Positions 1 to 7,283 of a DNA stretch of 39,026 nt are shown here, one piece after another (the stretch's first letter is position 1; each line of letters begins with the position of its first letter). Position numbers and translations under genes: made by a program. Source of the stretch: an uncultured Prevotella sp. (lineage in GTDB: Bacteria; Bacteroidota; Bacteroidia; Bacteroidales; Bacteroidaceae); assembly GCF_937863835.1 (NCBI RefSeq), contig NZ_CALMHT010000003.1, positions 1 to 39,026 of the forward strand. The letters run 5' to 3'. Under the pieces are notes generated by a model, which saw nothing but the letters and a program-made list of their open reading frames with translations, ran no database searches and had not been told where the DNA came from.

Positions 1-9
1 TTCTTTCAT
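1..9 (-). CDS. 5' end of a leftward gene cut by the window edge
   Basis: Only three codons (Met-Lys-Glu) are inside the window, so no product can be named. The ATG at 9-7 on the minus strand is proposed because it lies 7 nt downstream of the last G of a near-consensus promoter (16-47). If transcription starts the usual few bases after that G, the mRNA would have almost no leader. The call rests on promoter position only. Confidence 0.35.
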
Positions 10-15
10 TTGTCG

Positions 16-47
16 CAAAGATACAATATTTTTCGACATCATCAAAA
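16..47 (-). promoter_or_regulatory. Bacteroidota-type promoter for the left-edge gene
   Basis: On the minus strand TATCTTTG (23-16) is the -7 element and TTTTG (47-43) the -33 element. The spacer between TTG and the -7 box is 19 bp. This matches the TTTG-N19/20-TAnnTTTG form of the phylum's housekeeping sigma factor. It points left out of the window. Confidence 0.75.
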
Positions 48-181
48 GATATCATTGTTTTTATCAAAGAATCTTCAAATTGATAAACCCAGTATAGATG
101 TTCCGCCACTGAGAAATTTCAATTTCTCCTACACTCGCTGTTTTTCTATGTAACATATTGATTATTAATGGTATATACTTA

Positions 182-205
182 GTGTATAAGGATTTTTACA
201 TACAC
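182..205. promoter_or_regulatory. 24-bp dyad, copy 1 (GTGTAT-N12-ATACAC)
   Basis: GTGTAT at 182-187 is mirrored by ATACAC at 200-205. The total length and spacer are identical to the dyad at 565-588, which suggests binding sites for the same dimeric regulator. The inner 12 bp are not symmetrical here, so this would be the weaker site. Confidence 0.45.
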
Positions 206-297
206 AATCCTACACGCAAAGCCATTAAAAAAAGTAATATTTAGTTACAAAATGCGGCACTTTGAACAACTAAGTAAACCGAATAGGCAAGCTAATC

Positions 298-363
298 CAA
301 TGAGATAGAACATCTATATCAATGGGATAGGTACGCAATTCCATTGGGATAGGGATATCAATT
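298..363. repeat. Three direct repeats with exact 22-bp period
   Basis: Units begin at 298, 320 and 342. The conserved part of each is CAATGAGATAG, CAATGGGATAG and CATTGGGATAG, followed by about 11 variable bases. A period of two helical turns with a conserved first half is typical of tandem operator half-sites. The units are too short and imperfect for a CRISPR array. Confidence 0.6.
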
Positions 364-564
364 CCCGACTTTTGACTACCATACAAGCCTATATGACATT
401 GTGATTCATACATGATGCGCTCCCAACAGCCTTGTTTGAGTCCAAGGAATACCGAAATAGATTATTTGAGGATTGAAATATCGAATTTATATTACACACA
501 TAAAGGCTGTTTTTTCGAAAAAAACAAAAGTTTATAAAAATACATACAAAAACAAGCCCAAATC

Positions 565-588
565 GTGTATGACAAAATTGTTATACAC
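565..588. promoter_or_regulatory. 24-bp near-perfect palindrome, copy 2
   Basis: The left arm GTGTATGACAA (565-575) and right arm TTGTTATACAC (578-588) are complementary at 10 of 11 positions around a central AA. This is the best operator-like palindrome in the left intergenic region and shares its GTGTAT-N12-ATACAC frame with 182-205. Confidence 0.5.
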
Positions 589-766
589 TCAAATCATCTA
601 TCTGTTTCACAATATGTTAAGAATGAATTTGGCTAGTGTATGAGAAATGCAAAATTATTCTTAGAAAGATTATGATTAGGTAATAAATATTTAACATTAA
701 GTATTAACAGACACACATTTCGTCACCGAATAGATAAAATATTATCATGGGTATATCAGTGAGAAA

Positions 767-815
767 ATATGAGTCCCGACTATCCTTTATATTAAAAGTA
801 AGCCGGGACTCATAT
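767..815 (-). terminator. Terminator hairpin after the 448-aa gene
   Basis: Arms 767-778 and 804-815 are perfectly complementary over 12 bp (ATATGAGTCCCG/CGGGACTCATAT) with a 25-nt loop. On the minus strand the stem is followed by TTTTCTC. It begins 37 nt past the stop codon at 853, so it fits a terminator for that gene. Confidence 0.65.
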
Positions 816-852
816 AGATAAAGAACAAGACTGATGTTCGATGTGATTGGAA

Positions 853-2199
853 TCACTCCGATGTAGCGGCAGTCGTAAACTGATTGATCAGATTGATGAG
901 ACCGAAGATGACATCACGGTTAAAACTCTTATAGAGTTCGAAAACGCCACCTACCTCTTTCAAAGTCAACTCTTGTACAAAAGGTACATATTTGTCCTGT
1001 CCCTCAAATTTTACTTGAGGCAACATCATATAATAATCGTTGCCGATGGTACCGACATACAAATTGTTTTCACCGATTTTTGTATCTTTGCCGTCGTAAT
1101 AGAAAGACAGCTCGGCACTCTTATTCATCGCATCGCAGTAACCAGCAATGGTGGTGGAATCCTTTGACGCGAAAGCCGAACGCAGATTGGCATTAAACTG
1201 ATTTTTGCTTTTGATAGAACCTTTCAATTGTATCTTTCCGAAAAGATTAAGATTGATATCGCTCATATCCACATCACTTGAAGTGTCAGTTACTTCTACA
1301 CTGGTGGCAGTACATGAGGCTGTAATGAAATCTGTCGCGCCTTTAGAGATCTTTACAGATTCCTTGTATGTGCTTTCCTTGTCTGTCTTGTCCATCGTAT
1401 ATACCACATTGTAGTCACCGATTTTAAGATTTACATCTGATTTTTGGGCGTACGGATATACATCTATTTCAGGATTTGTATTCACATCATGGTGTATCTC
1501 ACCTTCAACGATCGTCTCTGTTCCCCTTGTGATCTTGACCAAGTAATCCTTACACAGCAAAATCCTATAGTAGATGTTGTTTGTAGCTTTTGTGCCGTTT
1601 TCTATAGACCATAATGCAGCCACTTCCACATAAGTATCCGACTGTGGTACAAACGAGACCGTAGTCTGAGTGCCGTCCGTTTCGGTGTATGTAATCTGGA
1701 TATCGTTGACATCGTCTGTCACATCCCAACTATTGTTCGTCGTTTTGTATGTGAAATGGACATTGGGAAATTTGTATGTCGTTACATATTTATATCCATA
1801 ATAACTATAGATATCATCGTTGTTTGTTACTGTGTCTAGCTTTTCCATATTTTTTTCTATCTGACTTTTTACACGCTCATGCAGTTTGGCTCTTGTGTCG
1901 CTGTTAAACAGACTCAGCGCGAGTAGGCGCTCCAACGACTTGTTGACATTGGTGAATTTGGATGCCTTGAAGTTCTCGCCCAACACATTGTTGCATTCCG
2001 CAATCTTAGTTTTCAGAATTTCCAGTTCGCGTATATCTGCACCGGCACCCGAACTCGTCGATTCGAAATGAACCTTACCTATCTGGTCTACAGGTATTTC
2101 GATACCTCTACCATTGGTCATTTCTACTTTCATAACCTCTTGCGCGCTTATGCTACCTACTGCGAGCATAGCAGCCATTGCTAGTATAAATTTTTTCAT
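853..2199 (-). CDS. Exported protein of unknown function (448 aa)
   Basis: Residues 1-19 form a signal peptide with an SA-Q type cleavage region, and there is no lipobox cysteine. The next 30 residues (roughly VEMTNGRGIEIPVDQIGKVHF) resemble the short beta-rich start found on many Prevotella surface proteins and on the neighbouring 156-aa protein. The rest is Thr/Asp/Asn-rich and looks beta-stranded, with no catalytic motif I recognise. Its ATG shares one base with the stop of the upstream gene (TAATG), so translation is probably coupled. A hairpin terminator follows. It is probably a periplasmic or surface protein; its function is unknown. Confidence 0.85.
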   Translation of the reverse strand: MKKFILAMAAMLAVGSISAQEVMKVEMTNGRGIEIPVDQIGKVHFESTSSGAGADIRELEILKTKIAECNNVLGENFKASKFTNVNKSLERLLALSLFNSDTRAKLHERVKSQIEKNMEKLDTVTNNDDIYSYYGYKYVTTYKFPNVHFTYKTTNNSWDVTDDVNDIQITYTETDGTQTTVSFVPQSDTYVEVAALWSIENGTKATNNIYYRILLCKDYLVKITRGTETIVEGEIHHDVNTNPEIDVYPYAQKSDVNLKIGDYNVVYTMDKTDKESTYKESVKISKGATDFITASCTATSVEVTDTSSDVDMSDINLNLFGKIQLKGSIKSKNQFNANLRSAFASKDSTTIAGYCDAMNKSAELSFYYDGKDTKIGENNLYVGTIGNDYYMMLPQVKFEGQDKYVPFVQELTLKEVGGVFELYKSFNRDVIFGLINLINQFTTAATSE

Positions 2200-2663
2200 T
2201 ACTTTGTGATTTTAACCGATTGACTTTTTGTTTTGATGATATAAATGCCTTTGGGCAATGATGATAGGTTGACATCCTTCTCGTTTCCGTTTACAAAGAC
2301 AGAGACAGACTGTGTCTGTCCGCCCGAATTGTAGACGGAAATATTTCCACTATCGCCGACAATTTGAATGATGTCACTGTTCTGACGTACAAATCGGAGC
2401 TCGTTCCGCGTCACCTTATTGATTTTGGTAGGCGACACTTCCGTAAAATGGAAATCGGTCACTGAAGTTAATTTGTATTCGCTCGACACATCGGGGGATG
2501 TGATTTTGAGCAGACTCCCGATCATCGTGATTTCAGGCTTTGCGGTCAGCACATAACTCTGTGTGCTACCGTCAGCCAACTGCACCACCAGTGCATGCTC
2601 CGCTTCCGTCATCAAACTGAAAGTCAAGAGAGGTAAAATAAATAAAAATAATTTTTTTCTCAT
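2199..2663 (-). CDS. Small exported protein with T9SS-like C-terminal domain
   Basis: The start is placed at the ATG (2663), two codons inside a TTG that would only lengthen the signal peptide. The signal peptide spans about residues 1-20. An N-terminal module (LADGSTQSYVL... ITMIGSLLKI... SVTDFHF) is of a type common in Prevotella secreted proteins. The last ~60 residues show the pattern of the Por-secretion C-terminal sorting domain: YNSGGQTQSV, then VNLSSLPKGIYIIK, then a final KITK. The protein is therefore little more than a beta module plus a sorting-like tail. It is the first gene of a two-gene unit with the 448-aa protein and has its own promoter at 2755-2786. Whether the tail works as a T9SS signal is inference. 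Confidence 0.8.
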   Translation of the reverse strand: MRKKLFLFILPLLTFSLMTEAEHALVVQLADGSTQSYVLTAKPEITMIGSLLKITSPDVSSEYKLTSVTDFHFTEVSPTKINKVTRNELRFVRQNSDIIQIVGDSGNISVYNSGGQTQSVSVFVNGNEKDVNLSSLPKGIYIIKTKSQSVKITK

Positions 2664-2754
2664 AATCAATAAAATTTAGTACATATTGAATGTGCAATAC
2701 CGATGCACGTTTTTTCAGAAATTTCTCACAGCACGATTTAACCGTTACTGAATG

Positions 2755-2786
2755 CAAATATACAAGTTCATAAACGTAAACACAAA
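2755..2786 (-). promoter_or_regulatory. Promoter of the two-gene secreted-protein unit
   Basis: On the minus strand TATATTTG (2762-2755) is the -7 box and TTTG (2786-2783) the -33 box, with a 20-bp spacer. It lies about 92 nt upstream of the ATG at 2663, giving a long 5' leader with no gene in it. Confidence 0.7.
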
Positions 2787-2793
2787 TTTTGAC

Positions 2794-2814
2794 GGTATAC
2801 ATCTTGGTATACAT
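2794..2814. repeat. Tandem GGTATACAT boxes just upstream of the promoter
   Basis: GGTATACAT occurs at 2794-2802 and 2806-2814, a 12-bp step. Each contains the palindrome GTATAC. The pair ends 7 bp upstream of the -33 element of the 2755-2786 promoter, where an activator would bind. The function is inferred from position. Confidence 0.5.
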
Positions 2815-2933
2815 TTAAAGAAATAAGAAAAAAAAATGGATGAAACGGATTTTTTATAGAAAAAAAGACATATTTGAAATATAAAAGAGTACCCTATTCG
2901 TAATCAGCAGTGATGGCATACACAGAAACTCCA

Positions 2934-5009
2934 TTAATGTCCAAAGCGTGAGGTGTCTATCTCCTTATGCTCTTTCCCTTTGTATCCACCGAAACGATAT
3001 GAAAAGGTGATAGATAGCGAACGTTGGTAATAAGTTGTGTTCATGTCGAATTTCTGATTGGCATAATTAACTTTCGTCTTTGGCAAACCAGAATTGAAAA
3101 TGTCTTGAAGTCGGACTGTCAACGCGCATTTGTCTTTACAGAACCGCCATTTTACTGATGCGTCGACATCCAAAAGATGGGTAAGATCGTAAGTTCCTTG
3201 TATCAGTGGGGATGTGTACATACCATCTAGTTGGATATTGAAATGCGGGGATACGGAAAAAGTATTCTTCGCACTCAACTGATACAGCCACTTGTTGCGG
3301 TCGAAAGGGATGTCGAAATAGTCAGCACACTTTTCATGTTGATGCAGTCCCATCGCCATGAGTTGGGTATTAAACCAAGTGCCGATGCTGAAAGGTGCAT
3401 TGATGACCAGTCCGTACTGGCGTGAATAGTTCCAGTTGCGTGTCTGAAAAATCAAAGCCAGACGTTCGGACGACTGATACATAGACTGTGTGAAATAATC
3501 CTCCGCATCTTCATAAAAGAGAGAAAACGTATATTTTCGATTGAAGGCGTAAGTGGCGTTCAAACTATATGTGCTGCAGGGACGGAGGTGAGACGAACCG
3601 CGGATTTCCTGATAACCGTCGAGATGAGTGACCGACGACTGCATCTGCCAATAGGATGGATAAGTCTTGTCGGATGAAAGGGAAAGGATAAACACATGTT
3701 TTGGGGTTTTGAAGTAGGTGACGGATGCCTGCGGATAGAACGCCCATTTATGATAGTTACCGATAGTGTAATACTCACCACTTGCCGAAAGGGAGAACGA
3801 CGGTCCCGACTTGTATGTCTTATCACAACTGACATAGAAGTCGGTAGACTGCTCGGTGAGACGAGTATCAGTATCGGCGGTAGGCATAGAACCTTTCACG
3901 TCGGTATAGTATTGATTGTCCTTGTCGTAAGCGTTGACATAAGAGATGCCATAGTCTAATGTCCAGTCATGCCTAAGAGAATGTGTTTGATCGGCGGAAA
4001 GGGAAATTTTGCGCACATCCTGACCGCCATTGATTTGAAGTTGGTTGTCCTCTTCGTTAACATCACTTTGCAGTAGTTGACTGTTGACCGAATGATAGTT
4101 GGTATAATCGGCTGACATTTTCAGTCCGAAAGCTAACTGGAAAGCCACCGACACGTTGTGCAGATAACTACGCATATATTTGTCAAGTCGACTTGTCTGA
4201 TAATTGCCCGTCACATCATTCACACTATTGTCAGAGGGAGACAGTAAAGTGGTATAAGCCATACTGAAAAGGCTCTTGTCCGAAATGTTATATTCGTAAG
4301 CTGCACGCAGGGAATGATTCCAATCTTTATAACGCCCCCACGCCGACTGGGAGATATCATAAACTTTATTCTGATAGGTATGATGCGAATCCATCGTATA
4401 ATGCTGCATGGTCTTCACATCATCGGCATCATACATCAGGTCGAAAGCCATCTTGGGCGTAGAGACACGGAAGTTGGCCCCACCCTCACAACTGCTGAAA
4501 TACTGATTCTGATAGACCGCTTTCAGTTCACCCTGAAAAGAATAGACGCCAGCTCTCTTTGTGACAATATTGATAGCCGCACCACGCACATGATAACGGG
4601 GAGGTGCACTGTACATCACTTCCACATTGACCACACGGTCCACCGACATACTTTTCAGCAATGTGTTCAATTGCTCTTGCGTCATCGTCGTGGGACGACC
4701 GTCGAGGATGACACTGACAGAGGAGGCTCCATTCAATGACAAGGCACCGTCCTTTTCCATGATACCGGGCAGAGAGGCGATAGCTTCGAACACATTACTC
4801 ACGTTTTTCTTCTCAGACAACGCATTGAGATTGTAATGGAGCATACCATTCTCGACTTTGACAAGCGGTCGACTGCCTTTGACGACAATTTCTCCTATTG
4901 TGGCTTCTTTGTATATTCTCATCAGAGCAATACTATCGCTGTCGGAAACAGTCGCCTGCATTACAGAACACAACGGCATCAACAGGCACAGGATAATCAG
5001 TTTTTTCAT
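2934..5009 (-). CDS. TonB-dependent-receptor-like outer-membrane protein
   Basis: The start is set at the ATG at 5009, which begins a signal peptide (MKKLIILCLLMPLC...). The longer frame from 5066 adds 19 residues upstream of it and would read through the -7 box at 5042-5049. A plug-like region covers about residues 38-150 (TIGEIVVKGSRP, LPGIMEKDGALSLNG, VILDGRPTTM, RGAAINIVTKR). It is followed by a long beta barrel of the OMP_b-brl_3 kind ending in SLSITFSYRFGGYKG. At 691 aa with no carboxypeptidase-like or STN N-terminal domain, it belongs to the short receptors. It is divergent from a two-component system and probably under its control. The substrate is unknown; a peptide, metal or small-ligand role is possible. 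Confidence 0.85.
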   Translation of the reverse strand: MKKLIILCLLMPLCSVMQATVSDSDSIALMRIYKEATIGEIVVKGSRPLVKVENGMLHYNLNALSEKKNVSNVFEAIASLPGIMEKDGALSLNGASSVSVILDGRPTTMTQEQLNTLLKSMSVDRVVNVEVMYSAPPRYHVRGAAINIVTKRAGVYSFQGELKAVYQNQYFSSCEGGANFRVSTPKMAFDLMYDADDVKTMQHYTMDSHHTYQNKVYDISQSAWGRYKDWNHSLRAAYEYNISDKSLFSMAYTTLLSPSDNSVNDVTGNYQTSRLDKYMRSYLHNVSVAFQLAFGLKMSADYTNYHSVNSQLLQSDVNEEDNQLQINGGQDVRKISLSADQTHSLRHDWTLDYGISYVNAYDKDNQYYTDVKGSMPTADTDTRLTEQSTDFYVSCDKTYKSGPSFSLSASGEYYTIGNYHKWAFYPQASVTYFKTPKHVFILSLSSDKTYPSYWQMQSSVTHLDGYQEIRGSSHLRPCSTYSLNATYAFNRKYTFSLFYEDAEDYFTQSMYQSSERLALIFQTRNWNYSRQYGLVINAPFSIGTWFNTQLMAMGLHQHEKCADYFDIPFDRNKWLYQLSAKNTFSVSPHFNIQLDGMYTSPLIQGTYDLTHLLDVDASVKWRFCKDKCALTVRLQDIFNSGLPKTKVNYANQKFDMNTTYYQRSLSITFSYRFGGYKGKEHKEIDTSRFGH

Positions 5010-5041
5010 CGCACATTTATTTGATTCATTTATTCTCGATG

Positions 5042-5049
5042 CAAAGGTA
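5042..5049 (-). promoter_or_regulatory. -7 element of the receptor gene
   Basis: The minus strand reads TACCTTTG here, 33 nt upstream of the ATG at 5009. No TTG lies at the normal 19-20 bp (the nearest TTTG is 27 bp away), so the -33 element is poor. That is consistent with a promoter needing an activator. Confidence 0.55.
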
Positions 5050-5090
5050 AGGGATTCATCCGCCACCTTGCCTTAACAAATGATTATAAA

Positions 5091-5118
5091 GTCTTATTTA
5101 GTCTTATCAAAAATAAGA
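5091..5118. promoter_or_regulatory. Putative response-regulator site between divergent promoters
   Basis: GTCTTAT occurs twice in direct orientation with a 10-bp step (5091-5097, 5101-5107). TCTTATTT at 5092-5099 is also mirrored by AAATAAGA at 5111-5118. OmpR-type regulators typically bind direct repeats one helical turn apart, and such a gene lies next door (6513-7196). The site is placed to act on both the receptor and the kinase promoters. Confidence 0.5.
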
Positions 5119-5136
5119 TTTCTCGCAAATTAATTC

Positions 5137-5144
5137 TACCTTTG
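5137..5144 (+). promoter_or_regulatory. -7 element of the kinase/regulator operon
   Basis: TACCTTTG, with its last G 20 nt before the ATG at 5164. No TTG is found at -33. The repeat cluster at 5091-5118 occupies that area, as expected for a regulated promoter. Confidence 0.6.
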
Positions 5145-5163
5145 CACCATATTAATAATAGAC

Positions 5164-6516
5164 ATGAAGCATTCCTTTCAGTATATCACCATATCCATCA
5201 TCGCCGCACTGACCCTCGTGTTGTGCTGGCAGATATACTGGTTGCACGGACTGTACCAGACAATACGCCAGGAAACTTACGCCACAATCACTTCGGCTGC
5301 CGAAATGGCCGACTTCAATGAGATAGCTTACAGAATCAAAAAGAAAGACAAGGGAAACGGGACTAGGGACAATGGACAGAAGAAGAAAAGTCCGCACAAA
5401 ACGCTATCATTCAACTATGACTTTGATTTATACTCACAGTCGCCCTTCAAATTGATAAGACTGGTGGACGGTGGCATCCACAAGGTGTTCGACCCGATAG
5501 AACCGATTGATTTCAAGATGTTCTGCCGGTTCTTCAAACAGGAATGCCGGAAGAAGGGCATCAATATAGAGGTCTATGAGGTGGTGTTCTATCATCGAGA
5601 GACCGGAAATACAATCCACTACACCCCAAAAGGCATTAAGGCGGGAAAACGCGGTATGGTGAAATACCACAATTTCGACGGCAACTACACATACGAAATA
5701 TATGTCACACCGCTGACAGATATATACCTACACCGTATGCGGGGCATCATACTGACGACCATCCTCATCATCGTACTTCTGTCCGCCGCATTCTGGTATC
5801 TGATACGGACCATCATCAGTCAGCGCACCATCGAAGAGATGACAGACGACTTCACCAACAACATGACTCACGAACTGAAAACGCCGATAGCCGTCACCTA
5901 CTCTGCCGTGGACGCTCTACTCAACTACAAGCAGGGAGATGACAAAGATAAACGTGATAAATATCTCAAAGTGTGCGAAACGCAACTGAACAAACTCAGC
6001 GGACTGGTAGAAAATATTCTGTCGATGAGTATGGAACGCCGTAAGACACTGACGATGAACAAAGAACATATTCAACTGCGCACCTTGTTGGACGGTATAT
6101 CGAAAGAATATCAGTTGAAGAGCGAAAAGAAGGCGACCTTCGATATCCATATTCAACCTGAAACATTATGCATATACGCTGACCGCATGCACATCAGCAA
6201 CGCTATCAGCAATCTCGTGGACAACGCTGTCAAATACTCGGGCAAGGAAGTGGATATAAAACTGAAAGCCTTCCATCAGGGAACACATGATGTCATCACA
6301 CTGGAAGATAACGGTATCGGTATCTCCACAGAGGACCAAAAACGGATATTCGATAAATTCTACCGGGTGCCTCACGGCAATATACACAATGTGGGCGGAT
6401 ATGGTCTCGGACTATATTACGTTCAACAGATTATAGAACGTCACGGCGGCGGTATCACCGTGAATAGCACTGTAGACAAGGGAACAACATTTACAATCAT
6501 ACTACCTGAAAAATGA
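5164..6516 (+). CDS. Membrane sensor histidine kinase
   Basis: It has two membrane segments (about 8-29 and 194-216) enclosing a periplasmic domain of about 160 residues that matches no sensor fold I know. The kinase core is complete: the H-box FTNNMTHELKTP with His236, the N-box ISNLVDNAVKYS with Asn354, the G1 box EDNGIGIS (381-388), the F-box IFDKFYRVP and the G2 box GYGLGL (412-417). The general plan resembles the RprX class of Bacteroides kinases. It should autophosphorylate His236 and pass the phosphate to the regulator encoded next, with which it overlaps by 4 bp (ATGA). The divergent outer-membrane receptor is a likely target. Confidence 0.93.
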   Translation: MKHSFQYITISIIAALTLVLCWQIYWLHGLYQTIRQETYATITSAAEMADFNEIAYRIKKKDKGNGTRDNGQKKKSPHKTLSFNYDFDLYSQSPFKLIRLVDGGIHKVFDPIEPIDFKMFCRFFKQECRKKGINIEVYEVVFYHRETGNTIHYTPKGIKAGKRGMVKYHNFDGNYTYEIYVTPLTDIYLHRMRGIILTTILIIVLLSAAFWYLIRTIISQRTIEEMTDDFTNNMTHELKTPIAVTYSAVDALLNYKQGDDKDKRDKYLKVCETQLNKLSGLVENILSMSMERRKTLTMNKEHIQLRTLLDGISKEYQLKSEKKATFDIHIQPETLCIYADRMHISNAISNLVDNAVKYSGKEVDIKLKAFHQGTHDVITLEDNGIGISTEDQKRIFDKFYRVPHGNIHNVGGYGLGLYYVQQIIERHGGGITVNSTVDKGTTFTIILPEK

Positions 6517-7196
6517 TGAAAGTACTTATTGTGGAAGATGAACGTACACTCTCAATGATTATTTCGGATACGCTGAGAGATGAAGGTTTCGATATCATTC
6601 AGGCTTACGACGGCTATCAGGGCATCAGCAGTATGCGGGTACATCATCCGGATGTAATTGTTGCCGATGTGATGATGCCAAACATGGATGGATTCGAAAT
6701 GGTCAGACAAATCCGGAAAACGGACAAGTTGACCCCGGTGCTCTTCCTCACAGCCCGCTCGTCGATAGACGACCTCGTGGCCGGTTTTAAACTGGGAGCC
6801 AACGACTATCTGAAGAAACCGTTCAAGATGCAAGAACTGATTGTCCGTGTGAAAGCATTAGTCAATAAGGCGATGCAGGAAGAAATGACAGTCTCTGATA
6901 AAACGTACGAGATTGGTCTGTTCTGGTTTAACCCCACCGCCCAGACACTCGGTCTGGACGGGACATCAAAAGAACTATCTTATATGGAGAGCGAAATATT
7001 GAAGCGACTCTGCACCAATATCGGCAACATCGTAGAGATTGACGGCATACTCCATGAACTATGGCATGACAATAGTCTATACAACCGCAACAGTCTGCAT
7101 GTCTTCATCCATAAACTGCGTCGTATCCTCGCAGCAGACAAAAATATAAAGATACTCAATGTGCGAGGGATAGGATATAAAATGATTGTAGGATAA
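6513..7196 (+). CDS. OmpR/PhoB-family response regulator
   Basis: Residues 1-120 are a receiver domain with all key positions: acidic pair Glu8-Asp9, phospho-acceptor Asp52 (VADVMMPNMDG), Thr80 and Lys102-Pro103. Residues ~130-227 form a winged-helix DNA-binding domain ending in LRRILAADKNIKILNVRGIGYKM, the usual PhoB/OmpR signature. It is the partner of the overlapping kinase and similar in layout to RprY. The tandem GTCTTAT boxes at 5091-5118 are its best candidate site. Confidence 0.95.
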   Translation: MMKVLIVEDERTLSMIISDTLRDEGFDIIQAYDGYQGISSMRVHHPDVIVADVMMPNMDGFEMVRQIRKTDKLTPVLFLTARSSIDDLVAGFKLGANDYLKKPFKMQELIVRVKALVNKAMQEEMTVSDKTYEIGLFWFNPTAQTLGLDGTSKELSYMESEILKRLCTNIGNIVEIDGILHELWHDNSLYNRNSLHVFIHKLRRILAADKNIKILNVRGIGYKMIVG

Positions 7197-7224
7197 ATAT
7201 TATCTGAGAAAAGTCTCTTTTAAT

Positions 7225-7255
7225 TTTGTTATTAAATAATAATACACTAATTTTG
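7225..7255 (+). promoter_or_regulatory. Promoter of the lipoprotein operon
   Basis: TTTG (7225-7228), a 19-bp spacer and TAATTTTG (7248-7255). This gives the lipoprotein gene at 7284 its own start independent of the two-component operon. The predicted leader contains TGCTTTCCAA twice (7254-7263 and 7272-7281); the second copy ends 2 nt before the ATG. Confidence 0.7.
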
Positions 7256-7283
7256 CTTTCCAATTACAATCTGCTTTCCAAAA

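Larger units (their letters stand above)
48..766. other. Long non-coding, AT-rich intergenic region
   Basis: No convincing reading frame is seen on either strand. The region lies downstream of the minus-strand gene ending at 853 and upstream of the leftward promoter at 16-47, so it is the 5' regulatory region of a gene outside the window. It contains an 18-bp palindrome (111-128, GAGAAATT/AATTTCTC), two GTGTAT-N12-ATACAC dyads, a three-unit 22-bp repeat, a T6-CG-A6 palindrome (510-523) and a single GTGTAT half-site (636-641). I see no tRNA, riboswitch or CRISPR pattern. Confidence 0.6.

Noticed and set aside
298..363. Possible CRISPR array in the left intergenic region
   Set aside because: Only three units of 22 bp total period with an 11-bp conserved core; no 25-40-bp repeat/spacer structure and no cas genes nearby.
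847..1167. Plus-strand reading frame opposite the 448-aa gene
   Set aside because: It lies antisense to a gene with a signal peptide and terminator, has no promoter or start signal, and its protein shows no recognisable feature.
2572..2814. Minus-strand frame of 80 aa overlapping the promoter and start of the T9SS-tail protein gene
   Set aside because: It runs through the -33/-7 boxes and the tandem repeats and enters the real gene in another frame. The sequence is Cys/Tyr/Val-rich noise.
5010..5066. Longer start for the outer-membrane receptor
   Set aside because: The extra 19 residues precede a clear signal peptide and the segment includes the -7 box.
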